In this document: in pieces, positions 34,407 through 45,479 of the stretch
How the letters are laid out: each line of letters begins with the position of its first letter
Numbering within the stretch: the first letter of the stretch is position 1
Assembly (NCBI GenBank): GCA_030512335.1
Contig: JAULSU010000004.1
Location: forward strand, 682,001 to 746,000
DNA length: 64,000 bases
Direction: 5' to 3'
DNA from: Immersiella caudata
Lineage: Eukaryota > Ascomycota > Sordariomycetes > Sordariales > Lasiosphaeriaceae
Notes under the pieces: generated by a model
Database searches by the model: none
Seen by the model: only the letters and a program-made list of their open reading frames with translations
Told to the model about the DNA's origin: nothing
Made by a program: the position numbers and the translations under genes

Positions 34407-35593
34407 ATGTCAGACATTTTTCTATCCGGTTACGGTGAACCTCGCGTGGTCGCCATCAAAGACAAGATCCCGAACCGTGAGTGCTTGCCTATCTGGCGGT
34501 CGGCTGGTGCTTCACGCAGCGATTACTGACTCCAGCTGCTTAGGTTTCTACGCGCCGCCCGAAATCTGCAACCTGATCTCCAACAAGGTTGAACGGGAGC
34601 GATTCTCGCGACACGACTTCTCAAATGGCGGCCTGAACGAGGATCTGTGGGAGACAGGCATTCCAGTCGTCTACATGGAAGAGGTGGCCATCTTGATCGA
34701 GAAGTACACACCGGGAGGCGCCCAGGCGATTTTTGTCCCTGCAGAGATCAAGAACGCGCTGGAGAGGGCCGGAGGTGCTGTGATGAACGCATAGGAAGAG
34801 TTCTTCAGGGCCGTATATGCCACCCCGCGCGCCAATGACGATGCCCACCTGCACTTCACCCTCGAAATGGAGCGCCTGAAGATGGGTTTCCCGACTGCGA
34901 GCATGGTTGAGCTTCCTGAGTTGGAGTACCAGTACATCCTCCACCGAAAGTTCATCCTCAATTACTATCGCAACCGAGCCATCGGTTTCGACTGGGCGGG
35001 CTGTGTTGGCGACGCCCGCATTTTTCGCATGGTGGAACCTCTGGACCAGGCAATCTCAGACCTGGGTTGGGTGGACATTGGACCCGAGAAGTTCATCGCC
35101 TGGGAACAACACTTCAAGTACTTTGACGAAGACGACGAGGCCCAGGCCCTGAGAGAGTCGCGTGAGAGAGCCATCCGTGATAACCAGGACATGGAAATCA
35201 GCGAGAAGAAGGCTCGCCTCCACGACAGGGCCGATCGCAAGGAGGAACTTGTCGCGGCCAGGAAGGTTCTCATGAGCATGGGAAAGGTCCAGAAGCGGCT
35301 CAAGGTGAAGAACAAGAGCAAGCAGAAGAAGGGCAGCATCGGCACCTGCACCCAGAAGCCTCATACTCCGCCGAAGATCGTGGTCACCGGAGCGGGCGTG
35401 CAGAAGCCTCAGTCGAAGAGCAATGGTTGGCAAGAGCTGTCTCACGGTGAAACGAAGGCCGCTCGCAAGAAGAGGTTGGAGCTCAGCCGGAATGTCGACG
35501 TAAGTGTACCTGATATTAAGCATACTCTGCGAATTGGATAACTGACATTTGTTGCAGAAGCTGGAGTCGATCCTAGACAGTCTAACGCTTTAG
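34407..35593 (+). pseudogene. unrecognised protein gene with an in-frame amber codon
   Basis: Three exons, 34407-34476, 34544-35499 and 35558-35593 (donors GTGAGT and GTAAGT), total 354 codons in one consistent frame. An in-frame TAG at 34792-34794 splits MNA from EEFFRAVYATP. Both sides look like one soluble protein: RFYAPPEICNLISNKVERE and GLNEDLWETGIPVVYMEE before the stop, then MVELPELEYQYILHRKFILN and a long Lys/Arg/Glu helical region (ISEKKARLHDRADRKEELVA) after it. No family is recognised. A 60-nt intron ending at the TAG would be in phase, but its donor would be GTCCCT, not a usual site. It is either a nonsense allele, a readthrough case or a sequence error. Without the stop it would be 353 aa. 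Confidence 0.55.
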
Positions 35594-36207
35594 GCCCTCG
35601 CTGCCTTCCATATTCCTTTCCAACTAAAGTCCCTGCGAGCGTCGATTTAGCTCGGGAGTGTCGACGCCGGTTTGTGGGACAGGACAGAGGTTAGGCTGTT
35701 CGTGATTGGAGCATCATCGAGGTTTTCTCTCTCACTGTATCTGCCATCGCAACATCTCGAATTGTATCTGAGGGGTTCTCAATACAGGCGGGAACCTCTG
35801 CTAAGGATATATGGCTCGCTCGTTTTTTGAGGATCGGGAGCGAAGATGATGGGTAGCAAGCGGTTTAGGAATGGTGTGGACAATGGTTAACCCCATAGTC
35901 CTGAGGTTGACTATTTCTTCGCGACCCCGAGCAAAAGGGTATCATGGGTCTTCACTGGGTCTTGAATTTTAGAGGCGTTGTTGGTTTATTTCATTTTGCT
36001 CCCTTCGTCTTGCTTTTCACCCTGCTCTTCCTGTTTCTGCTTCTTTGCTTGTCATCGCACTTATTGATGCTCCTATTGCAACCTTGGATTTCTTGATACC
36101 GCTACCACAGCATCTAGGCATCTATACTTTCTTTTACCCCTGCACTCAAGCTAGATATCACATCGGAAGGACTTTGATGCCCCAGAGGCAACATCTTCAG
36201 CAAGAAT
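35594..36207. other. convergent 3' intergenic region
   Basis: About 610 bases between convergent genes. It is T-rich, with several T-runs near 36000-36060. No gene is seen. Confidence 0.5.
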
Positions 36208-38093
36208 CTACACCTTCTCTTCCTTATCCGATCCTTCTACATGCAAGACCTGCTTCGAGATGGCCTTGTTGTACTCCTCCTTGTCCTCGAACACTATTGC
36301 GGTGTCAGCTCAACGTCTCGGCAGGGTATCACCGTCATGGCCACTTACAGAACGCCAGCTCCTCAAGGGAGCGGCCAGATGTCTCAGGCCAAAGGAAGAA
36401 GATGAGGATTGCTTCGACAAAGATCCAGCAGGTGTAGACAAGGAGATACTTCCAGCCGATAGCTTGGGTGCCTGGCAATCGTCAGTCAGTGTCAGACAAG
36501 AGAGGCAGAGACATGTCAGGGAGACTTTACCGATGGGGTTGACGTTGGTACCGAAAAACTGAGCGGCCTTGCCCCAGAACTGAAAGATGGAGATTCCGCG
36601 CGCGCGCTGAGCGTAGGGGAAGATCTCAATGAGGTAGGCTGCGATTCGTCAGTATCAAGCCCGCGCAACGAGTTCGATCCCTTACTGTACGTGAGCGCGT
36701 TAAAGCACAAGTTGTACGCCGGACTGTAAGCGTAAATCCAAAACAGCGACAGCTTGGCAGCAACCTCCGAATGATGCTGAACAAAAACAGCCGTGCAGAC
36801 CGTCCAAGCGGTGTAAACGGCCAGAATCGACAGAATCCCCGTCAGATACATGGTCCTGCGACGGAAGCGCATGACCACGAGGGCGGCGCTCACACCGCAG
36901 ACAAGAGACCAGGCTTGATTCCCGAGGTTGAACTTGGCCTGGAAGGAGGGGTCGGTGTATCCGATGAGCTTGAGGACGTCCCCGAGGAAGTACGAAATGA
37001 CGACGTTGCCTGAGAGCTGCGTGAATAAACCGAGGAGCGAGCCGATCAGCACGCGGCGGCGCATCCCGGGCGTGGCGAGCAAGTCCATCCACGAACGCTT
37101 GGAGTTTTCGAGTTCGATGTCCAGCGTGGTCTTGATCTCGAGGATTTCAGCCTGCACGAAGGGCGAGTCGGGGTTTCCTTCGGCGTGGTACTTGATCAGG
37201 ACTTCCTTGGCTTCGTCGAGACGGTCCTTGCTCATGAGGTAGCGCGGGGACTCGGGGAGGAAGAAGACGAAGAAGATTTGGAGTAGGGAGGGAGCCATTT
37301 GCAGGAGGGAGGGGATGCGCCAGGACCAGTCGTTGTCGATCTGCTGGGTGCCAAAGGTGGTGCCGGCGGCGATGATGGCGCCCATGTAGTAGCACGCGTT
37401 GAAGAGGGAGGTTAGAATGGGGCGTTCTTTGGGGTAGCCTAGCTCGCCGATGAGACAGGAGCCGGCGACGATTGCGTAGGGGAGTCCGAAGCCGATGATG
37501 CCTCTAGCGATGATGTACATGGGGGCTGAGAGGGTGAGATAGGATCGGGTCAAGGGCAGGTGAGAGGACGAACCGTTGAAGGAGAAGCCTTGGATGATGG
37601 TGCCGATGACCATGACGCAGGAGCCAAACATGATGCACCATCTTCGCCCGAACTGCGTTTTGTTAGTTAGTACCGAGTATGATGAGAAGTGGGTGGTTGG
37701 GAGGAGCAACGACAAGGAAAGCAAAGACCGAGCCTACCGTGTCGTTGACAAAGGGGATGAGCGGCAGACCAATGACAGATCCAAGCGGCAGAGCAGATGC
37801 GAGAATGCCATTGTAAGCACCAGTGGGATAACCAAAGTCTACCAGTGATGTAAGCGAGGCGTTTTCGTGGAAGGTACCGCGAGAACCATACAAGCCTTCC
37901 AGTGTGGGAGCAACTGCGCAGCATTGATGATCTGAGAGTCGAACCCAGAAGTCATCTCGATGCCAATGACGCAGGGAAAGAGCAGGAAGTACATGTTTCG
38001 CAAGTTTGGCTTCTTGTACCAGGGGACGGGATCATCCATCGCCATCCGATGGATGATGTTGTCCTCATCGAGACCGCCGCCGCCGCCGCCCAT
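36208..38093 (-). CDS. MFS sugar transporter (lactose permease/hexose transporter type)
   Basis: Six exons (38093-37892, 37838-37738, 37652-36686, 36638-36531, 36471-36349, 36293-36208) give 528 aa. Sugar-porter features are FPCVIGIEMTSGFDSQIINA in helix 1, YFGYPTGAYNGILASALPLG, FGRRWCIMFG in loop 2-3, ARGIIGFGLPYAIVAGSCLI, PESPRYLMSKDR after helix 6 and LIEIFPYAQRARG with PETSGRSLEEL at the end. The segment SSSHLPLTRSYLTLS near residue 130 interrupts a helix and is exactly a 48-nt GTTCGT...CTCAG intron in frame. If spliced the protein is 512 aa, which fits the family better. Located in the plasma membrane; the sugar is not predictable. Confidence 0.9.
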
Positions 38094-39402
38094 CTTGAAC
38101 GGGGGTTGCTGCGTAGTTTGTGGGAAACGAACTTGGTTTGGCTTCGACCGGTGTCAAAGTCCAGTCCTCAATGCGCGAGTATCAGAGCAGAGGAGAGAAT
38201 GTGGAGGAGGAGCAGCTTGGTGAGCATGATCGTGGGTCGGAGGGCATATATGGTGCTCCAAGTCCCGCCGCATAGCTGCTGGTGCTACAATTCCGGGCCG
38301 TCTTCTCCTTGAAGGGGTGTTGCACCGATGATGGTGTCAGAAGATGGACCCAATTTAAGCCATGTCTGGATCCGCTCGTCAAGAAGACATTCTCCCGACC
38401 AGTCCCTGTCGAACCACAGATGATGATCCCTCATCAGACACACGCAGTGGGTCGATAGCAAGCGGTCCTATTCGCAGGCGTCTCGGGCCGAGAGGGAGAA
38501 CTCTGTGCCTCGCATGATGCCTCACTGAAAAACAGGGTCAGGCATCCGAGGCCCCAGGGCGGGGATATGGGGATGGTGGAGAGAAGTTGGAGAAGCCTAT
38601 GCTCCAGATACGTTGATAAGCTTGCGTGTGGAGAGCCGCGGATGTCGTTCGCCACGTGTTGGGGCAACAGCCATAGTCCGTGATATTAGCCGAGATCGAC
38701 CGCGTAACCCGTCTCGCAGAGAATTCCCGTCCGTTGTCAGCCTGGCCAAAATACGAAGTCTCAAGCACCGAGACATCCGGACAGGTGCTCAGTATGCGCC
38801 TGCATTAGTTTCCGCATGACTTGGGACTTCCAACACCCTCACTTGCGGTGTCCCCCTCCTTTCCACGTTCGATTTGTCTGCTTCCATGCTTCGACACGCA
38901 AAGAAATTACTAGTAGCGTCCCTAGAGAGAAAATTCCAGTGGTTTGCGAATATGCCCAGCCTGAATGACTTACATCCAGTGCTCCACGCGCTAACCCGCC
39001 CTACCCATAGGCTAAGTTCTTGGCCCACGTCTCCTCGCATGCCGAACATCCGTGAATAGCCAGTCAACAGCGCGTTGCGCCGCAAAAGTAATAGCGCAAT
39101 CTATCCCTCGGTGCAATTCCCTTTCGCCGAGCCGGCCGCTCCCTAATTGCAGCGGCTTCGAGAAGGAATGGTGTGGTGGTTGTTTCGTTGAGGCGAGTAT
39201 TGAACACAGTCAAGCTTTGTGGCGTCGAAACAGGCTGCGCCAAGGTCTTGTCAGGGACGGGAAGGGGGGTCGCTCGGTATTTGCACACGTGTGGCCGTGA
39301 CGACACCTCCTTTGTTCGAGGTGTAACAAATGCGATTTGAATCCAAAACCTTTTCGAACCCAAGTTGTGGGGAGATGAGTGTTTGCTCGCCGTCACCCCT
39401 GA
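38094..39402. other. intergenic region
   Basis: About 1.3 kb holding the promoter of the MFS gene and the 3' flank of the phosphotransferase gene. No coding frame with a domain is seen on either strand. Confidence 0.5.
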
Positions 39403-41098
39403 TCAGGAACACCCCCCCCCTGCACCATCCTCCACCTCTGCAGTCGGAACCCCTCCTGGCGCCCCAAACTCCAGCTCGACACCCCCACGATCCTCCAAAA
39501 CCTCGGCCACGCAGCGCCACAGCCTCGCATCTGCCACAAACCGCGGATTCATAGACGATGCCAACGCCACCTTCTCCGCCAACGCTCGCCTCTGACAACC
39601 ACACACGTCAAAATACCTCTTTTCCCGCTCCCGCATGTCACTTTCAGGCTCATCATCGGCTGCGAGTTCATCAGCCATGACGGCCGCGTTTGGAGTTGCG
39701 GCTCGCGTCACCAGGGCAGTGGCCAAGCCACGTTGTTCGTCCACGTCTGCTTGGTCGTCTTCATCTCTTCGGGCCTGAGCGAGCTCGCAGAGGGCCTGGA
39801 GGTGGTGATAGTCTTGCAGGGCATCTTGATTGACCACGCGCATGAATCGGGAGATCATCTCACCGCGTTTCCAGTCGTCAGGACGGAGTGTGTGTATTTT
39901 ATTGTTTTGTTCATTCTCGGCTTCAAAGCCGGTTTGGAAGGCATCGCTAAGGGGTTTGTTGAGTATTAAGTCCCGAGGGTGAGGCAGGCCCGGCGTGGAA
40001 AGTAGCTGGGCCGGGGGAACGGTGGAGCAGAAGGCCCAGTCGATGACACAAGTAATGTTCATGTCGTCGTCTATGAAGAGGTTCTGGGTACTGATGTCGT
40101 GATGGTAAAGGGGGAAGCCAGGGGCCAATGAGCACGCCGCAGGATTGATCATGTTGGGGATGACTGTGTCCTGAAGGAGCTCGCTGGCGAGACAATACTG
40201 GAATCGGTTCGCGCTGGACTCGGCCAGCCCACCGATGGTCACGAAGTCGTTCCAGCGGTCCGTTGCAGCGTGGTATTCGGCAAAGTCCGAATACTCCTGC
40301 GGCACGGGCAGCGGAGCGCGTAAGACGTGATAGCCCATGGGGAGCTGCTCGGCGTGGAGGCGAAGGGCGGTGGCCAGGGAGACGAAGTACTCGGATTCGC
40401 TGTGAAAGGGGCCGCGTTCCATGTCCTCGATTGTCCCCCGGTCTTCGAAAATATGCCCCGGGGAGAGGCATTCGCCCACGTAGCATCCTTCGTCGCCTTC
40501 TAAGAGAGATCCCATAGTCGGAAAGCGGAGATCAAACAACTGGCGGGCGAAACGTCCAAGTTGGTGCATGATCTTCGCCTTCTCTTGGTCAGTCACGGGT
40601 CGGCCTGCTTTGCGGGGCCCGGGTTGTTCATGTGGGTGTGTTTGCCAGTTGTACTTGGAGAGGGGGTTTCCCGGGGCTTTGCTCATGAGGATGAAGGGAA
40701 TCCCAATGTCATTGTCATAAGTAGCGCTTGCAACGATTAGCCTAAGAGACGGGGGAACGCTTCGAAAAGGCATACCTGTAGTGAAAAACCTCCGGGACAG
40801 GTATGGTAGTGTGCTTTCGGACGTATTTGAGGGTGGCTGCCTCGCTGGCTAGGAGGCGCTCGGTGATGTTTCCAGGTGGAGCACGCGATGAGCTGGGGGC
40901 CCGAAACACCCACTCAACGCCATCATCAAAGGAAAGAAATATCGCAAAGTTATATGCGCCCGCTTTGGGGGTCTGGGAGGCTTCACAGGTGCACGGGTGA
41001 CCTCGAAGGCGCTCTGCTAGCTGAATGAGGTTATCGAGATTGAAGTTTGCGTAGAAAAATACCTTTGGCTTTTTGCCCGTCGCGGAGTTCGTTGGCAT
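39403..41098 (-). CDS. aminoglycoside-phosphotransferase (APH)-like kinase-fold protein
   Basis: Two exons, 41098-40776 and 40726-39403, give 548 aa. The 49-nt intron (GTATGC to GCAAG) joins PVPEVFHYSATYDNDIGIPF. The N-terminal lobe has FLSFDDGVEWVFRAP. The C lobe has the Brenner-type catalytic loop LYHHDISTQNLFIDDD (HxDxxxxN) followed by CVIDWAF, which supplies the metal-binding Asp. This large fungal group phosphorylates unknown small molecules or is regulatory, and drug resistance should not be assumed. The last 100 residues are extra and acidic, ending in a Gly-rich tail coded across a C-run (39412-39421), where an indel could alter the end. Confidence 0.85.
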
Positions 41099-42219
41099 TG
41101 TGGATAGTCAGGAATTGCCACCGGGGTGGGATTGTGGATGCTTTTGTCTGTTTGGGCTGGGGCGCTCGGGTGGAGGAGTATAGGATAGAAAGCTCTTGTC
41201 CTTTGCTCTCGGAGAGTGTGAAGATGCTTTTTTTGTTTTAGCAAAGAGGGTAATGGGTTCCAACAGGATGGTGGGCTTTGAGGTTCGTGGGGCACTGACG
41301 GTTGGGCCGGGTGTGGGTCAGCAAGCTGGTTTGCCCAATAGAACGGCGGAGTGCCCGCTAGACCCGCTATTTTCCACGTTTAGCCCCAACGGCCAGTCCG
41401 AGGCGCTGAAATTTCTGGGGTCTGTCCCGAGCGCTAATGACGCGCGTTTCGCAGGCGCTAGCTGGGTCCTTTTAGACCAACTTGCTACCAACATGCCGCT
41501 AAACATGCTCCTAAACCTACAAAGCCGAGTTTAGAGTCAACGGCTGTAATATCCCTAACCATAGGTACGTCAAACACGGCGTCCCCTGAGACGAACAAGT
41601 CTTGGCCACCTCTGTTGGCTATCTAATGCTTCCCGGGTCTGGGGCAAACAGGACCTCTTGGATCCCCAACCCTGACACGGAAGGGTGTTAGCCGTCCGTC
41701 GTCCCAAAAGAGAAACAAAATTAGGCGCCCTTACTTCCATTCCTAGCCCGTTCAGGACTTGCCCGGGGATAATTTGGCAACATTGAGGCCAAGCAGGATA
41801 GCCGTCTTGTGTCGCTACCCGTGGCTCAGAAGTACCACCAGGCCTGCCCGTCGTTTTGCTGCGCCAAAATCCACAAGACCGGGCAGTCAAGCAACAGGGC
41901 GAAGAATATCGCGCGCGGCTATTGATGAGAAAGGTTCCACGGAGTCTGCTCAAACAAATGTTTGTCTCTTCCAATGTAGCATTGTGGCCACAAGCTCAGA
42001 AACAACGAAGTCAAGAATGAAAACGACAGATACCTAGGTATATAAAGATCATCCGCTCTGCCGCAGAATTACCTCAGTCAACAAGCCACAGCACCCTTTA
42101 TTGTACGCTACCTTTTTGGTTCAGTTTTATTCCCTCTATTTACATCGTTATTTATTTGTTCTTTGTACATCCCTATCTACCCCGCCTTTCCTCTCGAGAG
42201 TTAAGGTTATCCATCCGAT
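41099..42219. promoter_or_regulatory. divergent intergenic region
   Basis: About 1.1 kb between the kinase-fold gene (minus) and the small plus-strand gene. It contains the TATA box listed at 42039 and a T-rich leader (42100-42200). No gene is seen. Confidence 0.5.
42039..42047 (+). promoter_or_regulatory. TATA box of the small SH3/Tudor-like gene
   Basis: TATATAAAG, 173 bases before the start codon at 42220. The sequence between is pyrimidine-rich and typical of a fungal 5' leader. Confidence 0.55.
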
Positions 42220-42576
42220 ATGCCTCGTCGCCGCGCCGCACCACCTCCTCGTCCGGCCAATCTCCCTCCCCTTCCCCCTGGAGCCACTACAAAGGCATAC
42301 TACCCAGCGGGAGACAGGGTGTGGTACATGCAGGATGGTAAGCCATCCCAGGTGCTAGTCCGTAGCCCTAGACTCACTCTAGATCAGAGAATGATGAAGG
42401 ATGGACTCGAGGCACAATCGACCCCTCCACTACCAGCACGAGACTGCATTATGTATGCTTCCCTTTCTGTTGCCGTCTCTCATTGTCTAATTGTATTCCA
42501 GGTGGCGGACGACGAAACTGGTGACGTTTACGCTATCTCCGTTGAGTATATTTGCTTGAGGGCCAGCTGGGACTAA
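42220..42576 (+). CDS. small SH3/Tudor-like domain protein (85 aa)
   Basis: Three exons, 42220-42337, 42388-42452 and 42502-42576, give 85 aa with both phases closing. Both introns are canonical (50 nt GTAAGC to ATCAG; 49 nt GTATGC with CTAAT branch to TTCCAG). After a Pro/Arg-rich start, the spliced product reads YYPAGDRVWYMQDENDEGW, then GTIDPSTTSTRLHYVADDET and GDVYAISVEYI. That is the beta-strand pattern of a small SH3-like, Tudor-like or agenet-type barrel. Unspliced, the frame stays open for 118 codons and hides this. Function unknown. The arrangement with a strong TATA box suggests an expressed gene. Confidence 0.62.
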   Translation: MPRRRAAPPPRPANLPPLPPGATTKAYYPAGDRVWYMQDGKPSQVLVRSPRLTLDQRMMKDGLEAQSTPPLPARDCIMYASLSVAVSHCLIVFQVADDETGDVYAISVEYICLRASWD

Positions 42577-43445
42577 TGGCATTGGAACACATCATGGCAT
42601 CAGAGCTCAGTTGTTTTGGTATACAGGATGGCTGCAGGCGAGCGTCCAGTTGCTAAATGTATCATATCCTGCCTATGTTTAAACAACAGGGCCCAGTAGT
42701 TTGCAGGCAAATACGCATGACTCTTTTAGCCCGAAGTCTCACGTTTCCAACACAACACACCCAGGAATCGATGATGGGCAATTTGGCTGCGCAACACCTA
42801 AAGCCCCCGCTTTTTGCTTCAAGGGGTAATCTTCCTCCAAATCCTTTCCACAGGGGGACGCGCCACTGCGGACACAAGTCAATTGAACTAAACTCCAGTA
42901 GTCGCAACTATCTCCTCCACCACATCTGGGTACTCCTCATACGTCTTTGCCCCGCCGTCATGGTACCTACCTGTAGGTACCTAGTTTCTTCCATGGTGGA
43001 CGGGGAACTAACAACCCAAGACCCCTTACCTGCAGCAACTTTGCCCTTGCTAGTACTTCTCTTCTGGGAGGGTGCAGGTATTAATGCTAGGTAAGCAATT
43101 CCATTGCTTATGTCTGCGCAGCCGCCAGTTCAAGCCAGAATTGAATGATACCTAGGTATAGGTGAGGTGCCTAGAGAAGCTTGGCACGTATCATTGGTTT
43201 GGACTTTGGCGATATCCAATAGTGATGCCACAACCCAAGCCACCAGCACGCCGAGCATCTCGATACATGTCTTGAAGTGGAAAAGCGCGTGGGCGTGTTT
43301 CCCGCTCGACACTCCACCTGTTCTCTGCATTTTTGTTATGAAGTTGTCACGCACGACAAATCGGTGCTTCTGAGACGCTCAGCCCATCGTGTTGTCAGGC
43401 TCCGGTGTTCACCTTAGCAACACCCCGCATCCCGCTCAAACCACG
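42577..43445. other. intergenic region
   Basis: About 870 bases. Several CCTAGGTA/TACCTAGG motifs recur (for example near 42967-42981 and 43149-43172, and also at 42032). No gene with a recognisable domain is seen. Confidence 0.4.
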
Positions 43446-43670
43446 ATGGAGCAATCACTGCCTCCAATACCAACACACCCGCCAACGTCAGACAAGGCTC
43501 TCAAAGCCCGGGTGAGCGAAACAACAGTCCCGCCAGAGCTTTGCGGCCTCGTCGACGGCACGTCATCCCACCTGTGCCCGTCCGGACCCACGTGCAAGTT
43601 GAACACTGGCCGCTATGTCGGGGGTTGTTGCTTCAACGACATGTGTAATAAAGATAGCTTCTTTGGGTGA
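43446..43670 (+). CDS. possible small Cys-rich protein or exon
   Basis: An open frame of 74 codons from the ATG at 43446 (93 codons from 43389) ends in a Cys-rich block: PPELCGLVDGTSSHLCPSGP, then TCKL and GGCCFNDMCNKDSFFG. The spacing C-G-x-x-x-G...C-x-S-x-x-x-C...G-C-C resembles a short motif at the N terminus of many fungal secreted or single-pass membrane proteins. No signal peptide precedes it. GGGTGAGC at the stop could be a splice donor, so it may be one exon of a larger gene whose other exons I cannot place. Convergent with the secreted protein gene. Confidence 0.33.
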   Translation: MEQSLPPIPTHPPTSDKALKARVSETTVPPELCGLVDGTSSHLCPSGPTCKLNTGRYVGGCCFNDMCNKDSFFG

Positions 43671-43695
43671 GCTAATCAATAATGATGGTGTTTTG

Positions 43696-45479
43696 CTACC
43701 CAGGCCGAGGTACGGGCACCCAAATCGTGATAAAAGACGTCACCAACCTGGTGAGTCGCGGATTTCCGGGGCGGGGGGTCACCAATGTCCGAAACGACGT
43801 CGTAAACGTTTGCGGTAGGCGAGTGACCGTGGGCCTCACAAACCCAGACGGAAGAGCCGCGATCTGAACAGGAGGCAGAAAGACAGCGCCAGGCCCGCCA
43901 GACAGCGTCCCACCCGCCGTAATAGTCCTCCGCCCGAAGTTCAATGGGAGAAACTGCTTCACGACAGGCCCCGCCCAAGGAGAGAATAGCGCCCCCGCCA
44001 TCTCGACTCCCAATTCGTTGAGTGCATACCGTTTGTCCAGCTCTTCCCTCGCCTTCTCGCATGACATGGCCATCGTTGCGCCTCCAGGGCGGGGGCACAT
44101 GGCCAGTCTCATCGCTCGCACTGCTACCATGTCGCTCTGCATCTCGGGATCCAGGGGTACCCTCCACTTCTCCTGCTTCCAACGAGCACAGTATTCCTCG
44201 CCAAAGAATATCTTGTCGCACATGCCGCGCTTAAGGTTCGACTCTGCTGCTATCCGCTTCTCCTCTTCGGTTACCGGGCCGTGGGAGTCGGCGACAGTGC
44301 GCATACTTCCGATCTGGCGGAGGATGGTGCGCTCTTCGGAGGCCACACAAGATTTCATGAAGGCGTCCGGGTCGCGGTCGGGGTCAATGGTTGTCAATGT
44401 ACCGTCTGAAGGGACTAATTAGATGGAGAATTCACAGGTGAGAAAGGGTTTCAACGTACCTGGGATATCCATGATGTTGTCTTCTTCTGCGCGGTCTCTG
44501 TCAGTATATGGACTTCACCAAGATTCTGTCCAAAACTCACTCCAGAACCCGTCAGGATCGACGCCGGATGTATCATCCCCTGCAAGTAGCACCCGTCAGT
44601 CTCTCTTCCCATTCAAAGGTAGAAGCATCACTCACCACCAGGTATCGGATTGGTATCAAGTTCCAGACTTCCCGGACCCCCAAACGACCCCTCCTCGCCC
44701 GGTTCAAGCACCGACGGCGCGCTAGGGTCCTTCGTCTCACTCATTGTGTTGAAATACTCCTTCCCATTTGCATCACGACACACCTGCCCATTGCGAGGAC
44801 AAATGCCCGTAATCTCCTCATCTTCCAGGTAATACTGCGGGTTTTTTCTCGCGTGCGCTTCGTAATAATCACCTAGAGCAGTCTCATATTGTGCTTGGCC
44901 TCCCAAGGCAGCGAGTGCCATGTCACCAACCCCTGAACTGAACTCTGAGAGACCGATGAGGTCGATCTGTTGGCCGATTCCGCCGTATCCGACGGTCACG
45001 GCGACGTATGTCGTCGTCCATGCCACCGCTGCTATCAGTTCGCCTTGCTTTCGACCGCGATCGGCGGCAACTTCGATATCTGCTGGGCTTGGATCCCGGC
45101 GATACTCTCCGTCATTCCCGTTGTACCATTTTGTGCCACTGGATGAGTGTCCATACTTGGCCATGTCGGACGGGTCCGTGTTGAGTGCGGCAGTGAGGGC
45201 GTCGATTTGTTGCTGTGAGGCTTCGATTTGGCTCATGCAGTTGATGGTGGCTTGCATGCCGACGGAGGACCTTCCTCTGTGGTCGCGGAAGAAGGTGTTT
45301 CGGCATTGCACGTCACTCTTCCCACCTAGACCGCAGATATCTCGGATGCCCTTTGCGCCTGAGTCTGCTGCGGATGCCTTGTCAAGTTGTACCTTGGCTC
45401 GGCCCTCTGCTGGTGAGAGACATGATGCCGCTGGGAGCCAGCTTCCCAAGGAGAGGGCGAAGAGGAATATGGAGGACAT
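43696..45479 (-). CDS. secreted protein of unknown function (539 aa)
   Basis: Four exons (45479-44636, 44579-44541, 44486-44460, 44405-43696) close in phase to 539 aa. The start is the ATG at 45479 because it opens a clear signal peptide (MSSIFLFALSLGSWLPAASC), and a TATATAT lies about 95 bases upstream. The mature part has several Cys residues (RDICGLGG, QCRNTF, INCMSQ, ICPRNGQVCRDANGKEYFNT, GMCDKIFFGEEYCARWK, SCEKAREEL), a hydrophobic stretch (AAVAWTTTYVAVTVGYGGIG) and a basic Pro/Thr-rich end. I recognise no family. It could be an effector-like or cell-surface protein, but that is a guess. Two of its exons are only 39 and 27 nt. Confidence 0.68.

Noticed and set aside
25558..34794. Idea that TAG is recoded to Gln in this organism
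   Set aside because: Several intact genes here (DMT transporter, TDT transporter, GH47, CorA-like neighbours) end on TAG at the expected family C terminus, so TAG is an ordinary stop.
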